From Pseudomonadota bacterium (GTDB taxonomy: Bacteria > Pseudomonadota > Gammaproteobacteria > Xanthomonadales > Xanthomonadaceae): 15,481 nt of DNA. Shown one piece after another: positions 1-6,018 of this stretch. The translations under genes and the position numbers were made by a program. Every line of letters begins with the position of its first letter. Position 1 is the stretch's first letter. The notes under the pieces were generated by a model. The model did not search any database. It was not told where the DNA came from and saw nothing but the letters and a program-made list of their open reading frames with translations. The stretch is taken from positions 1 to 15,481 of the forward strand of contig JAEXLY010000139.1 of NCBI GenBank assembly GCA_023444765.1, written 5' to 3'.

Positions 1-233
1 CGCCGCGGCGCGATGACGGTACCGGTCTCGCCGCCCTTGGTGACGAACTCGACCGTCTTCTCGTCCTCGGCGATCTTGACCGACTTGATCTGGTCGCGGC
101 GCACCTGCTCCATGAACTGCGAGTAGCGCACCTCGCCCGTGGCACCCGGGCCGGGATTGAAGCTGTTGAACACCAGCATCAGCACGACGGCCACCAGCGC
201 CCACAGCAGGAGATTCTTCACCAGATCGTTCAT
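1..233 (-). CDS. ftsH: FtsH, ATP-dependent membrane zinc protease (N-terminal 77 residues only)
   Basis: This is the 5' part of a gene that runs off the left edge. The visible protein begins MNDLVKNLLLWALVAVVLML and continues with a short periplasmic stretch containing EVRYSQFMEQV and IKSVKI. That is the standard FtsH beginning: one transmembrane helix (about residues 8-22) followed by the periplasmic FtsH extracellular domain. The AAA+ ATPase and zinc protease domains lie outside the window. The ATG is preceded by GGAAAG about 4 bases upstream. In the family, FtsH is a hexameric inner-membrane protease that degrades misassembled membrane proteins and regulatory substrates such as LpxC. It lies 30 bp downstream of rlmE on the same strand, the conserved rlmE-ftsH pair of proteobacteria, and is probably co-transcribed with it. 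Confidence 0.93.
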   Translation of the reverse strand, partial: MNDLVKNLLLWALVAVVLMLVFNSFNPGPGATGEVRYSQFMEQVRRDQIKSVKIAEDEKTVEFVTKGGETGTVIAPR

Positions 234-263
234 CGGTCTTTCCGCGACTCCAATGGGGTCATG

Positions 264-911
264 CTACTTGATTGCCGCCAACCTGCCCTGCGCCAGCGCA
301 TAGACTTCCGGCGAACGTTTGCGCGACGCGGCCGGCTTGCGGATCACGACCTTCGCGTACCGCTTGCGGAGGTCGCGCACGAAGTCGTCGAAGCCCGCGC
401 CCTGGAACAGCTTGATCAGGAACGTGCCGCCGGTCTTGAGGTGGCGGTCGGCGAAATCCATCGCCAGTTCGGACAGGTACATCGCGCGCGGCTGGTCGAC
501 CGCGTCCACACCGCTCTTGTTGGGGGCCATGTCCGACAACACAAGGTCCACGGGCTGGCCGCCCAGCATCGTCTCAAGACTCGATAAGACCGCATCCTCC
601 CTGAAATCGCCATGAAGGAACTCCACGCCCGCCAGCGGGGGCATGTCGAGGATGTCCAGGGCCAGCACCCGCCCGGGCCGCGCCGGATCCAGGCGGTCGA
701 GTTCCTGCCGGATCCACTGCGACCAGCCCCCGGGCGCGGCGCCCAGGTCGACCACCACCATGCCGGGCTTGAGCAGCCGGTCGCGCTCGACCAGTTCCTC
801 AAGCTTGTAGGCCGCGCGCGAACGCAGGCCTTCGGCCTGGGCCTTCTTCACGAAGGGATCGGAGAAGTGTTCCTTCAGCCAGCGCTGGCTGCTCTTGCTG
901 CGGGTGGCCAT
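264..911 (-). CDS. rlmE: RlmE (FtsJ/RrmJ), 23S rRNA (U2552) 2'-O-ribose methyltransferase
   Basis: The product is 215 aa, the usual RlmE length. It has a Rossmann-type SAM-binding motif VVDLGAAPGGWSQW at residues 53-66. The K-D-K-E catalytic tetrad is visible at Lys36, Asp127 (in LVLSDMAPN), Lys167 (in FLIKLFQG) and Glu202. The enzyme uses S-adenosylmethionine to methylate the 2'-OH of U2552 in the A-loop of 23S rRNA, a late step in 50S maturation. The ATG at 911 fits the family N-terminus (basic, then RWLKEHFSDPFVKKA) and has GGAAGA upstream. It is followed by ftsH and is divergent from another ribosome-assembly gene, the YhbY homologue. Confidence 0.96.
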   Translation of the reverse strand: MATRSKSSQRWLKEHFSDPFVKKAQAEGLRSRAAYKLEELVERDRLLKPGMVVVDLGAAPGGWSQWIRQELDRLDPARPGRVLALDILDMPPLAGVEFLHGDFREDAVLSSLETMLGGQPVDLVLSDMAPNKSGVDAVDQPRAMYLSELAMDFADRHLKTGGTFLIKLFQGAGFDDFVRDLRKRYAKVVIRKPAASRKRSPEVYALAQGRLAAIK

Positions 912-1002
912 GAGGGTCTTCCGCCCCCGCCACCTTGGGCGCGAGCCGGGATGGGGCCTGGCGGTCGTCCCGCCCGCGGCCCCCGGAAATGGGAGTTACC
1001 GG

Positions 1003-1014
1003 TGGCATGATACC
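1003..1014. promoter_or_regulatory. Possible -10 elements in the rlmE / yhbY divergent spacer
   Basis: The 134-bp spacer 912-1045 between rlmE (minus) and yhbY (plus) is GC-rich except around here. On the plus strand TG-G-CATGAT (1003-1011) resembles an extended -10, about 34 bases before the yhbY ATG. On the minus strand TATCAT (1012-1007) resembles a -10 for rlmE-ftsH. Neither has a convincing -35. The 10-mer GCATGATACC at 1005-1014 recurs in the other divergent spacer, between surE and the Smr gene. Only sequence resemblance supports this call. Confidence 0.3.
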
Positions 1015-1045
1015 CTGCCGCTCCACCCCCACCGCCGGCTTCCCG

Positions 1046-1351
1046 ATGTCCATCGCCCTGACCGCCGCCCAGAACCGCTTCCTGCGCGGGGCAGCGCACG
1101 ATCTCAAGGCGATGCTGCAGGTGGGGGGCAAGGGCGTGACCGATGCCCTGGTGGCCGAGATCGATGGCGCCCTGGAGCACCATGAGCTCATCAAGATCAA
1201 GGTCGCCGCCCCCGACCGCGACGAGCGCGACCAGCTGATCGCCGAGATCGCCCGCCGCGCCGACGCCGCGCTCGTGCAGCGGATCGGCCATGTGGCGGTG
1301 CTCTACCGTCCCTCGAAGGACAAGCGCCAGATCGTCCTGCCCCGCGCCTGA
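1046..1351 (+). CDS. yhbY: YhbY / CRS1-YhbY (CRM) domain RNA-binding protein, ribosome assembly
   Basis: The product is 101 aa, essentially one CRM domain. It starts MSIALTAAQNRFLRGAAHDL and carries the conserved basic loop VGGKGVTDAL (GGKG at residues 27-30, equivalent to the GxxG RNA-binding loop). The sheet/helix segments HHELIKIKV and AALVQRIGHVAVLYRPSKDK follow. E. coli YhbY associates with pre-50S particles. The frame is open further upstream, but the start at 1046 matches the family N-terminus. There is no clear Shine-Dalgarno sequence ahead of it. It is divergent from rlmE, another 50S maturation factor, and is followed after 10 bp by an Mth938-domain gene. It ends in the basic tail KDKRQIVLPRA. 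Confidence 0.9.
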   Translation: MSIALTAAQNRFLRGAAHDLKAMLQVGGKGVTDALVAEIDGALEHHELIKIKVAAPDRDERDQLIAEIARRADAALVQRIGHVAVLYRPSKDKRQIVLPRA

Positions 1352-1361
1352 CCCGCCCGCC

Positions 1362-1733
1362 ATGCAGCTGGTCCACGAACAACCCGACTTCGAATTCTTC
1401 CTGCGCGGCGCCGATGGCCGCTTCGCGCTGGTGAACGAGCGCCGGCTGGAAGCCAGTTTCATCGTCGCCCCGGACCGGCTGGTGGAGGACTGGGCCGTCA
1501 GTGATGTGCTGGCGCTGCGGGTCCCGGACCTCGATCCGGTGCTGGCACTGGAGCCGGAGCTCGTCGTCCTGGGCTGCGGCGCGGTCCAGGCGTTTCCGCC
1601 CCAGGCGGTGCTGGCGGCCTGCCTGTCGCGCGGCATCGGCCTGGAAGCCATGACCAACGCCGCCGCCGCCCGTACCTACAACGTGCTGGCTGGCGAAGGC
1701 CGGCGCGTGGTGGCCGGCTTCATCCTGGGGTAG
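1362..1733 (+). CDS. Mth938-like domain protein (DUF498 / NDUFAF3-like family)
   Basis: The product is 123 aa. It has the compact alpha/beta pattern of the Mth938/DUF498 family: the strand SFIVAPDRLVEDWAVSD (residues 32-48), then LEPELVVLGCGAVQAFPP (63-80), then GIGLEAMTNAAAARTYNVLA (91-110) and a C-terminal GRRVVAGFIL. The VLGCG and MTNAAAARTYN segments are family hallmarks. Bacterial members are mostly uncharacterised; the mitochondrial relative NDUFAF3 is a complex I assembly factor, but nothing here supports the same role. The ATG at 1362 lies 10 bp after the yhbY stop without a good ribosome binding site, so coupled translation is likely. The frame is open into yhbY, but an upstream start would overlap that gene. 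Confidence 0.85.
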   Translation: MQLVHEQPDFEFFLRGADGRFALVNERRLEASFIVAPDRLVEDWAVSDVLALRVPDLDPVLALEPELVVLGCGAVQAFPPQAVLAACLSRGIGLEAMTNAAAARTYNVLAGEGRRVVAGFILG

Positions 1734-1753
1734 CCCGCTCGCGGCACCGGCTT

Positions 1754-1768
1754 GCCCGGCATCCGGGC
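1754..1768. terminator. Short perfect hairpin after the Mth938 gene, possible terminator
   Basis: GCCCGG (1754-1759), loop CAT, CCGGGC (1763-1768) form a perfect 6-bp GC stem 21 bases after the Mth938 stop. There is no T-tract on either strand, so intrinsic termination is uncertain. It sits in a 305-bp spacer between convergent genes, where a bidirectional transcript end is expected. Confidence 0.35.
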
Positions 1769-1832
1769 CGGGAGGCGGGATCCTGCGCTGCAACGGTCCG
1801 GCGGATTCCCATTGCGCCCCGGGTCCGCGAGC

Positions 1833-1853
1833 GCCCGGCGCGCTGCGCCGGGC
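1833..1853. terminator. Strong hairpin in the outer duplicate, terminator- or REP-like
   Basis: GCCCGGCGC (1833-1841), loop GCT, GCGCCGGGC (1845-1853) is a perfect 9-bp GC stem. A second stem-loop of type GCCGGGG...CCCCGGC follows immediately, to 1874. There is no T-tract. It repeats the hairpin at 1984-2004. Confidence 0.45.
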
Positions 1854-1886
1854 CGGGGATCCGCTCCCCCCGGCCGACGGAGGGAT

Positions 1887-1938
1887 TCAGCGCCGCGGCA
1901 GGTACTGCAGCGGGTCGACAGGCTTGCCGTTGTAGCGG
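1887..1938 (-). pseudogene. Orphan copy of the NlpD C-terminal tail
   Basis: Read on the minus strand, this segment encodes RYNGKPVDPLQYLPRR followed by TGA, the same residues that end the intact NlpD. The final Arg codon differs silently (CGC here, CGT in nlpD). The upstream part of the gene is absent and the copy is 152 bp away, so it is out of frame with nlpD. It is a non-functional duplicate unless a frameshift occurs. Confidence 0.8.
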
Positions 1939-1975
1939 GCGAGCGGGAGCGCCTGCGATCCGCAGGATCGCGCGA

Positions 1976-2090
1976 CCGCGAGCGCCCGGCGCGCTGCGCC
2001 GGGCCGGGGATCCGCTCCCCCCGGCGCGACGGGCGGACTCAACGCCGCGGCAGGTACTGCAGCGGGTCGACAGGCTTGCCGTTGTAGCGG
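1976..2090. repeat. Tandem duplication of the nlpD 3' end, inner copy (contains the nlpD stop)
   Basis: This is the partner of 1825-1938. It includes the last 16 sense codons and the stop of nlpD (2039-2090), plus the downstream hairpin. The 37 bp between the two copies (1939-1975) contains a small palindrome, CCTGCG-ATC-CGCAGG. Confidence 0.9.
1984..2004. terminator. Hairpin downstream of nlpD, probable transcript end
   Basis: A perfect 9-bp stem (1984-1992 and 1996-2004, loop GCT) lies about 35 bases past the nlpD stop, followed on the minus strand by more GC-rich sequence and no U-tract. Its position at the end of the surE-pcm-exoD-nlpD series suggests a terminator or a 3'-stabilising structure. 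Confidence 0.5.
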
Positions 2091-2809
2091 ATCTCGAAAT
2101 GCAGCATCTCGCGCGCGGTGCCCGTGCTGCCCATCTCGGCGATCTGCTCGCCGGCCCTGACCCGGGCACCTTCGTTCACCAGGCGGGTACGGTTGTGGCC
2201 GTAGGCCGAGAGCCACTGTTCGTCGTGCTTGACGATCACCAGCTCCCCGTAGCCCACCAGGCCCGAGCCGGAATAGACCACGACGCCATCGGCCGCGGCG
2301 CGCACGGGCTGCCCGCCCTTCCCGGCGATGTCCACGCCCTGGCGGGTGGGATCGTCCGTGGCGAAGCGGTTGATGATCTGGCCCTCGGTGGGCCAGCGCC
2401 AGGCGATGTTGCTGCGCACCGGAGGCTGCGGAGCAGGCTGCGGCGGCGTCTGCGTCGGTCGCACGGGCGGGCGCGTGGCAGCGCTCGATGATCCGGCCGA
2501 CGCGGTCCGTGTGGTCCGAGCACCCGAGCGTGGATACAGCCACAGGCGCTGGCCGGGATAGATCGTGTAGGGGGCGGAGATGCCGTTCCACAGCGCCAGG
2601 TCCATCGGGCTGATGCCGTTGCTCACCGCCAGCCGGTACAGGGTGTCACCGCGTTTGACCACGACGCTGGCCCCCGGCTTGGGGGTCGAGGTCTTCGGCG
2701 ATCCCGTCGTGCCCGGTGTACGCACCACGGTGCTGCTGCATGCGGCCAGGAGGAACAGGCACAGCAGCACAAGCACTGCTGCAACGGGGGTTCGCGATGG
2801 TGTCGTCAT
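2039..2809 (-). CDS. nlpD: NlpD, LysM / degenerate LytM (M23) lipoprotein, amidase activator
   Basis: The product is 256 aa from the ATG at 2809, which has AAGGA upstream. It has a lipoprotein signal with lipobox L21-A22-A23-C24. A LysM domain (about residues 49-92, VVVKRGDTLYRLAV...YTIYPGQRLWLYP) is followed by a Ser/Thr/Pro-rich linker (97-133) and an M23/LytM domain (136-256, ending HFEIRYNGKPVDPLQYLP). The zinc site is degenerate: Arg156 occupies the HxxxD histidine position (Asp160 kept) and Met235 the first His of HxH. That pattern is typical of NlpD, which activates the AmiC-type amidase for daughter-cell separation rather than cutting peptidoglycan itself. It follows surE, pcm and an exoD-like gene, as in many gammaproteobacteria, but no rpoS follows. 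Confidence 0.93.
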   Translation of the reverse strand: MTTPSRTPVAAVLVLLCLFLLAACSSTVVRTPGTTGSPKTSTPKPGASVVVKRGDTLYRLAVSNGISPMDLALWNGISAPYTIYPGQRLWLYPRSGARTTRTASAGSSSAATRPPVRPTQTPPQPAPQPPVRSNIAWRWPTEGQIINRFATDDPTRQGVDIAGKGGQPVRAAADGVVVYSGSGLVGYGELVIVKHDEQWLSAYGHNRTRLVNEGARVRAGEQIAEMGSTGTAREMLHFEIRYNGKPVDPLQYLPRR

Positions 2810-2855
2810 CTTCCGTATCGTCCTTCGGTCCGGCGGAACGGTGGCGGCGCGGCCA

Positions 2856-3509
2856 TCATCCCGCAAGGCGCTTGAACAGTTCCTGCGCGACCAGTCCGCC
2901 GCCGCCGATCAACGCGCTGAAATAGACCACGGTGCCGATGTTGGCCAGGTGACCGAGCAGCACCGCGCCGCCATCGCGCTGGATGAAACCGATCGCATAC
3001 GCCAGCAGCGCCAGCGCCGGAAGGGTGTTGCTGAAGGGCACGAAGCCGAACGGCGCCATCAGCAGCAGGGCCGCGGCGATGAAGGCGAGATTGTTGGCGA
3101 TGTCCTGCGCGCGCCCGTCGACCAGCGCCGACAGGCGATGCGGACGGCTGAGCCTTTCCAGGCGCGACACCCAGCGCAGGCCGCCGACCAGCCCCGGGCG
3201 CAGGCGATCGGACGGCAGGCGACGGTCGCGCACGCGGCGCGGCACCCACAGTTGCCGCCCCAGCAGCCGACTCACCCCGACCAGGAGGATCGCGGCGCCG
3301 AACACGGTGCTTACGCCCGGGATCGAGACCGGAATCAGGAACACCAGCGTCAACAGGACGGTCAGCAGCAACAGGCCTTCGTCGCCGAACAGGTCGAGCA
3401 GTTCGCCCAGGCTCACGTGGTCGGGCGGCATGCGCGCGATCATGCCCTCGATCTGTGCGCCGAGGCTGGCGCCGTCCGCCCCGTGCGGGGCCGCTCCTCC
3501 CGTTTCCAC
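2856..3509 (-). CDS. ExoD-family integral membrane protein
   Basis: The product is 217 aa. It has the ExoD (exopolysaccharide synthesis ExoD) layout: a short soluble N-terminus, then GDEGLLLLTVLLTLVFLIPV (residues 42-61) with SIPGVSTVFGAAILLVGVS just after. A basic conserved segment, LLGRQLWVPRRVRDRRLPSD (82-101), leads to further hydrophobic stretches near 138-165, 165-176 and 182-208. Rhizobial ExoD affects exopolysaccharide production and alkali tolerance; the molecular function is unknown. The GTG start at 3509 is 3 bp after the pcm stop and has no clear ribosome binding site. Met23 at 3443 is an alternative start. It sits 46 bp upstream of nlpD and probably shares its transcript. Confidence 0.78.
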   Translation of the reverse strand: METGGAAPHGADGASLGAQIEGMIARMPPDHVSLGELLDLFGDEGLLLLTVLLTLVFLIPVSIPGVSTVFGAAILLVGVSRLLGRQLWVPRRVRDRRLPSDRLRPGLVGGLRWVSRLERLSRPHRLSALVDGRAQDIANNLAFIAAALLLMAPFGFVPFSNTLPALALLAYAIGFIQRDGGAVLLGHLANIGTVVYFSALIGGGGLVAQELFKRLAG

Positions 3510-3512
3510 CGC

Positions 3513-4196
3513 TCAGCCCAGCGTGCCGGACAGCAGCGGCACGAATACCACCTGGCCGAGCTCGCGTCGTGCCAGCGTGCCGTCGGGGAGCTTGCGCAGC
3601 ATCAGCAGTTGCTGGGCATTGGCCGCGCCCACCGGCGCCACCAGCACGCCGCCCGGGGCAAGCTGCCCGGTCAATGCATCCACCAGCGCAGCCGCGCCGG
3701 CGGTGACCAGGATGCCGTCGTAAGGGCCGTTCTCGGCCCATCCCGCATGGCCGTCGTCGTGCTTGCTGCGTACGTTGAGGCCAAGCGAACGGAAACGCTT
3801 GCGGGCCACGCGCAACAGGTCGCCGATGCGTTCGACCGTATGCACTTCCAGGCCCAGCGCGGCGAGCACCGCGGCCTGGTAGCCCGATCCGGTACCCACC
3901 TCCAGCACCCGCCGCGGTTGATGCCCATCCTCGAACAGCGCCTCGGTCATGCGCGCGACCACCCAGGGCTGCGAGATCGTCTGGCCATGCCCGATCGGCA
4001 ACGCGGTGTCCTCGTAGGCGCGCGTGGCCAGGGCCTCGTCGACGAACAGGTGGCGCGGCACAGTGCGGATCGCGTTGAGCACGCGCTCGTCGGCGATGCC
4101 GTTGGCGCGCAGCCGCTCGATCAGCCGGTCGCGCACGCGCTGCGAGGTCATGCCCACGCCCAGCGCCTCGGGCTGCAGGCGCAGCCGCGGCGCCAT
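3513..4196 (-). CDS. pcm: Protein-L-isoaspartate O-methyltransferase
   Basis: The product is 227 aa. SAM motif I is VLEVGTGSGYQ at residues 97-107. The Pcm substrate segment ALPIGHGQTISQPWVVARM lies at 65-83, with motif II/III regions PYDGILVTAGA (158-168) and LAPGGVLVAPVG (179-190). The enzyme uses SAM to methylate isoaspartyl residues in damaged proteins, starting their repair. The ATG at 4196 overlaps the surE stop as TGATG and has AAGGAG upstream. This gives 15 residues more than the E. coli enzyme, whose start would correspond to Met16 (MTSQRV). The surE-pcm overlap is the classical stress-survival arrangement. Confidence 0.95.
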   Translation of the reverse strand: MAPRLRLQPEALGVGMTSQRVRDRLIERLRANGIADERVLNAIRTVPRHLFVDEALATRAYEDTALPIGHGQTISQPWVVARMTEALFEDGHQPRRVLEVGTGSGYQAAVLAALGLEVHTVERIGDLLRVARKRFRSLGLNVRSKHDDGHAGWAENGPYDGILVTAGAAALVDALTGQLAPGGVLVAPVGAANAQQLLMLRKLPDGTLARRELGQVVFVPLLSGTLG

Positions 4197-4978
4197 CACG
4201 ACTGGGGCTCCTTCAGCTCCGACGCGAGACTGCCCACCCAGCTTGCTACCTGCTCGAGCGCCTGGTAGCGGGTGAGGTCGACATGGATCGGGGTGATCGA
4301 GATATGGCCATAGCGCACGGCGTGGAAGTCCGTGCCGGGCCCGGCGTCCATCTCCGGTCCGGCCGCGCCGATCCACCACCAGGTACGGCCACGCGGATCC
4401 TCCTGCTTCGTGCAGGGTTCGGCGCGGTGCCGGTTGCCCAGGCGCGTGACCTCGAAACCGGCGATCTCGCTCCAGGGCCGGTCGGGCACGTTCACGTTGA
4501 GGATGGTGTCGGCCGGCAGCGGATCGGCCTTAAGCCGCTCCACGATCTCGACCGCGGCGCGCGCGGCGGTTTCGTAATAGCGCCCGTCGTGGTTCACGGT
4601 GGCCAGCGACATCGCGACGGCCGGCAGCCCGAGGAAGCGCCCTTCCATCGCCGCGGCCACGGTGCCCGAATAGATCACGTCGTCGCCGAGGTTGGCGGTG
4701 TTGTTGATTCCCGACACGACGATGTCGGGTTCACGGTCGAACATGCCGGTGATCGCGACGTGCACGCAGTCGGTCGGCGTGCCGTAGACGCGCCACACCT
4801 GTTTCTCCAGCTGCTGCACGCGCAGCGGCATGTCCAGGGTCAGCGAGTTGCTGGCGCCGGAGCGGTCGCGGTCCGGAGCGACGATCAGGACCTCATGCCC
4901 GGCGTCGCGCAGGCCCTGCGCGAGGATGCGGATGCCCGGGGCATCGACGCCGTCATCGTTGCTCACCAGTACACGCAT
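4196..4978 (-). CDS. surE: SurE, 5'/3'-nucleotidase (survival protein)
   Basis: The product is 260 aa, starting MRVLVSNDDGVDAPGI. Metal-binding residues of the family are visible: Asp8-Asp9 in NDDG, Ser40 in DRDRSGASNSLT, and Asn92 in VSGINNTANLGDDVIYSGTV. SurE is a divalent-metal-dependent phosphatase that dephosphorylates nucleoside monophosphates and short polyphosphate in the cytoplasm. The frame is open upstream of 4978, but the start is fixed by alignment of the first beta strand. The gene heads the surE-pcm-exoD-nlpD series and is divergent from the Smr gene. Confidence 0.96.
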   Translation of the reverse strand: MRVLVSNDDGVDAPGIRILAQGLRDAGHEVLIVAPDRDRSGASNSLTLDMPLRVQQLEKQVWRVYGTPTDCVHVAITGMFDREPDIVVSGINNTANLGDDVIYSGTVAAAMEGRFLGLPAVAMSLATVNHDGRYYETAARAAVEIVERLKADPLPADTILNVNVPDRPWSEIAGFEVTRLGNRHRAEPCTKQEDPRGRTWWWIGAAGPEMDAGPGTDFHAVRYGHISITPIHVDLTRYQALEQVASWVGSLASELKEPQS

Positions 4979-5018
4979 GAAATCCCGGATCCACCCCTGC
5001 CCCGCCGACGTGGCCTGC

Positions 5019-5024
5019 ATGATA
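5019..5024 (-). promoter_or_regulatory. Possible -10 element for surE
   Basis: On the minus strand TATCAT lies 41 bases before the surE ATG. It is the same hexamer, in the same 10-mer context (GCATGATACC on plus, 5017-5026), as the one upstream of rlmE. No good -35 is visible. Confidence 0.3.
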
Positions 5025-5069
5025 CCGGATGCGCGCGGGCCGATGGCGCGCACGCCGGCCCGGGCGCGG

Positions 5070-5075
5070 CATACT
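5070..5075 (+). promoter_or_regulatory. Possible -10 for the Smr gene, placed for a leaderless transcript
   Basis: CATACT at 5070-5075 resembles TATAAT and is only 6 bases from the ATG at 5082. A start point 7 bases downstream would fall on the initiation codon. There is no Shine-Dalgarno sequence between them, which fits leaderless translation. The -35 is not evident. Confidence 0.25.
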
Positions 5076-5081
5076 GGACCG

Positions 5082-5624
5082 ATGAACCACGACCGCAAGC
5101 CGCCCGACGAGGAGGACGATGCGTCGCTGTTCCGCAGCGCGATCGGGCCGGTGCGCGAGCTGCCGCCGGTCCCGCCGCCTCCGCAACGGCCCAGGCCGCG
5201 GCCCGGCACGCGCATGGCCGACCTCGACGAAGCCGAGGCGAAGAGCGAGTTCCAGCGCATGCTGGACGTCGACCGGATCGAAGCCGGCGACACCCTGCGC
5301 CACCGGCGCGACGACGTGCCCGCGCGAGTGCTCAGGCGACTGGGCCAGGGCCAGTACGCGGCGCAGGACGAACTGGACCTGCATCACGCCACCGCGGCCG
5401 GCGCGGAGGCGCTGCTGCGGGGCTTCCTGGCCGATGCGCGCGGCCGTGGCGCCCACTGCGTGCGCATCATTCACGGCAAGGGCCTGGGATCGGGCGGCGT
5501 TCCTGTGCTGAAGAACCTGGTCGACCGGCTGCTGCGACAGCGCAGCGACGTCCTGGCATTCCATTCAGCGCCTGCCGCGCAGGGCGGCACGGGGGCGGTG
5601 CTGGTCCTGCTCAGGCCACGCTGA
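5082..5624 (+). CDS. Smr-domain protein (SmrA/SmrB-like putative endonuclease)
   Basis: The product is 180 aa. The C-terminal half is an Smr domain (about residues 95-178) with the family motifs LDLHH at 98-102 and HGKG at 131-134. The N-terminus is acidic then proline-rich (PPVPPPPQRPRPRP). It continues with a DEAEAKSEFQRMLDVDRIEAGDTLRHRRDDVP segment like that of the proteobacterial SmrA/SmrB group. Smr domains nick DNA or cleave RNA; E. coli SmrB cuts mRNA at collided ribosomes, but I cannot tell which paralogue this is. The start at 5082 is chosen because the upstream frame overlaps surE. It is divergent from surE and convergent with the small lipoprotein gene, so it stands alone as a transcription unit. 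Confidence 0.88.
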   Translation: MNHDRKPPDEEDDASLFRSAIGPVRELPPVPPPPQRPRPRPGTRMADLDEAEAKSEFQRMLDVDRIEAGDTLRHRRDDVPARVLRRLGQGQYAAQDELDLHHATAAGAEALLRGFLADARGRGAHCVRIIHGKGLGSGGVPVLKNLVDRLLRQRSDVLAFHSAPAAQGGTGAVLVLLRPR

Positions 5625-5709
5625 GTCGGCGCCCGTCGGTCGCGCACGCCAGACGCGTAGCGCGGGCATCGCGGCGTTTGGACATGGACAGGGCGCGGTC
5701 GCGTCGGCG

Positions 5710-5925
5710 TCAGCGCTCGACGCGGCGCAGCGGCGGATGCACCCAGTGCACCTGGATGTTGCGCCGGCCCGCAATCCGCTCAACGCGCGTGACGTAGGCG
5801 TCGTCCTTCACCATGGTGCCGGGAGAGGGCGCGACGCCTCCCTGCGCAAGGCCGGCGCCACTGGCGCAGGCGGCCAGCCCGCATGCAAGGACGGCCGGCA
5901 GCGCGAGACGAAAGACGGCGTTCAT
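5710..5925 (-). CDS. Small putative lipoprotein, 71 aa, function unknown
   Basis: The predicted protein starts MNAVFRLALPAVLACGLAAC. It is a signal peptide with lipobox L17-A18-A19-C20, so the mature lipoprotein would be about 52 residues. The mature part contains PGTMVKDDAYVTRVERIA and VHWVHPP; I do not recognise a domain. A strong ribosome binding site (GGAGG, 9 bases before the ATG) and the well-formed lipobox argue that it is real. It lies 93 bp downstream of truD on the same strand, with a perfect hairpin in that gap, and converges with the Smr gene. It may be the last gene of the pyrG-truD block or have its own promoter. Confidence 0.75.
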   Translation of the reverse strand: MNAVFRLALPAVLACGLAACASGAGLAQGGVAPSPGTMVKDDAYVTRVERIAGRRNIQVHWVHPPLRRVER

Positions 5926-5947
5926 GATGAACCTCCGGGGTCCGGCG

Positions 5948-5966
5948 CGGTGGCACCATGCCACCG
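5948..5966. promoter_or_regulatory. Perfect 8-bp hairpin in the leader of the small lipoprotein gene
   Basis: CGGTGGCA (5948-5955), loop CCA, TGCCACCG (5959-5966) pair perfectly. It lies between truD and the lipoprotein gene, 10-15 bases upstream of that gene's GGAGG. It could be a terminator-like attenuator after truD, a leader structure, or an operator. No U-tract follows on the minus strand. Confidence 0.5.
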
Positions 5967-6018
5967 GCACCTTGCACAGGTATACGCCCGACCCGTGCCG
6001 ACGCCAGTGTCCCTTGCG

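Larger units (their letters stand above)
1825..1938. repeat. Tandem duplication of the nlpD 3' end, outer copy
   Basis: This block repeats 1976-2090 at an offset of 151-152 bp. Bases 1825-1874 match 1976-2025 and bases 1891-1938 match 2043-2090, both essentially identical. The 16-17 bp between them (1875-1890 against 2026-2042) has diverged and carries a 1-bp indel. The unit holds a hairpin and, on the minus strand, the last codons of nlpD. The 1976-2090 copy is the functional one because it is continuous with nlpD. I see no flanking inverted repeats or transposase, so replication slippage or unequal recombination is a simpler origin than transposition. Confidence 0.9.

Noticed and set aside
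1825..2090. The repeated block as a CRISPR array or mobile element end
   Set aside because: Only two copies, each containing a coding tail and a hairpin. There are no regular spacers, no transposase and no target-site duplication.
1887..2591. An alternative frame through nlpD ending in the duplicated YNGKPVDPLQYLPRR tail, suggesting a programmed frameshift product
   Set aside because: The copies are 152 bp apart, so the tail falls in another frame. I see no slippery heptamer, and long open alternative frames are common at this GC content.
5625..5709. An imperfect inverted repeat (CCAGACGC...GCGTTTGG) between the Smr and lipoprotein genes as a bidirectional terminator
   Set aside because: The arms are mismatched and far apart with a GC-rich loop and no T-tract; too weak to call.
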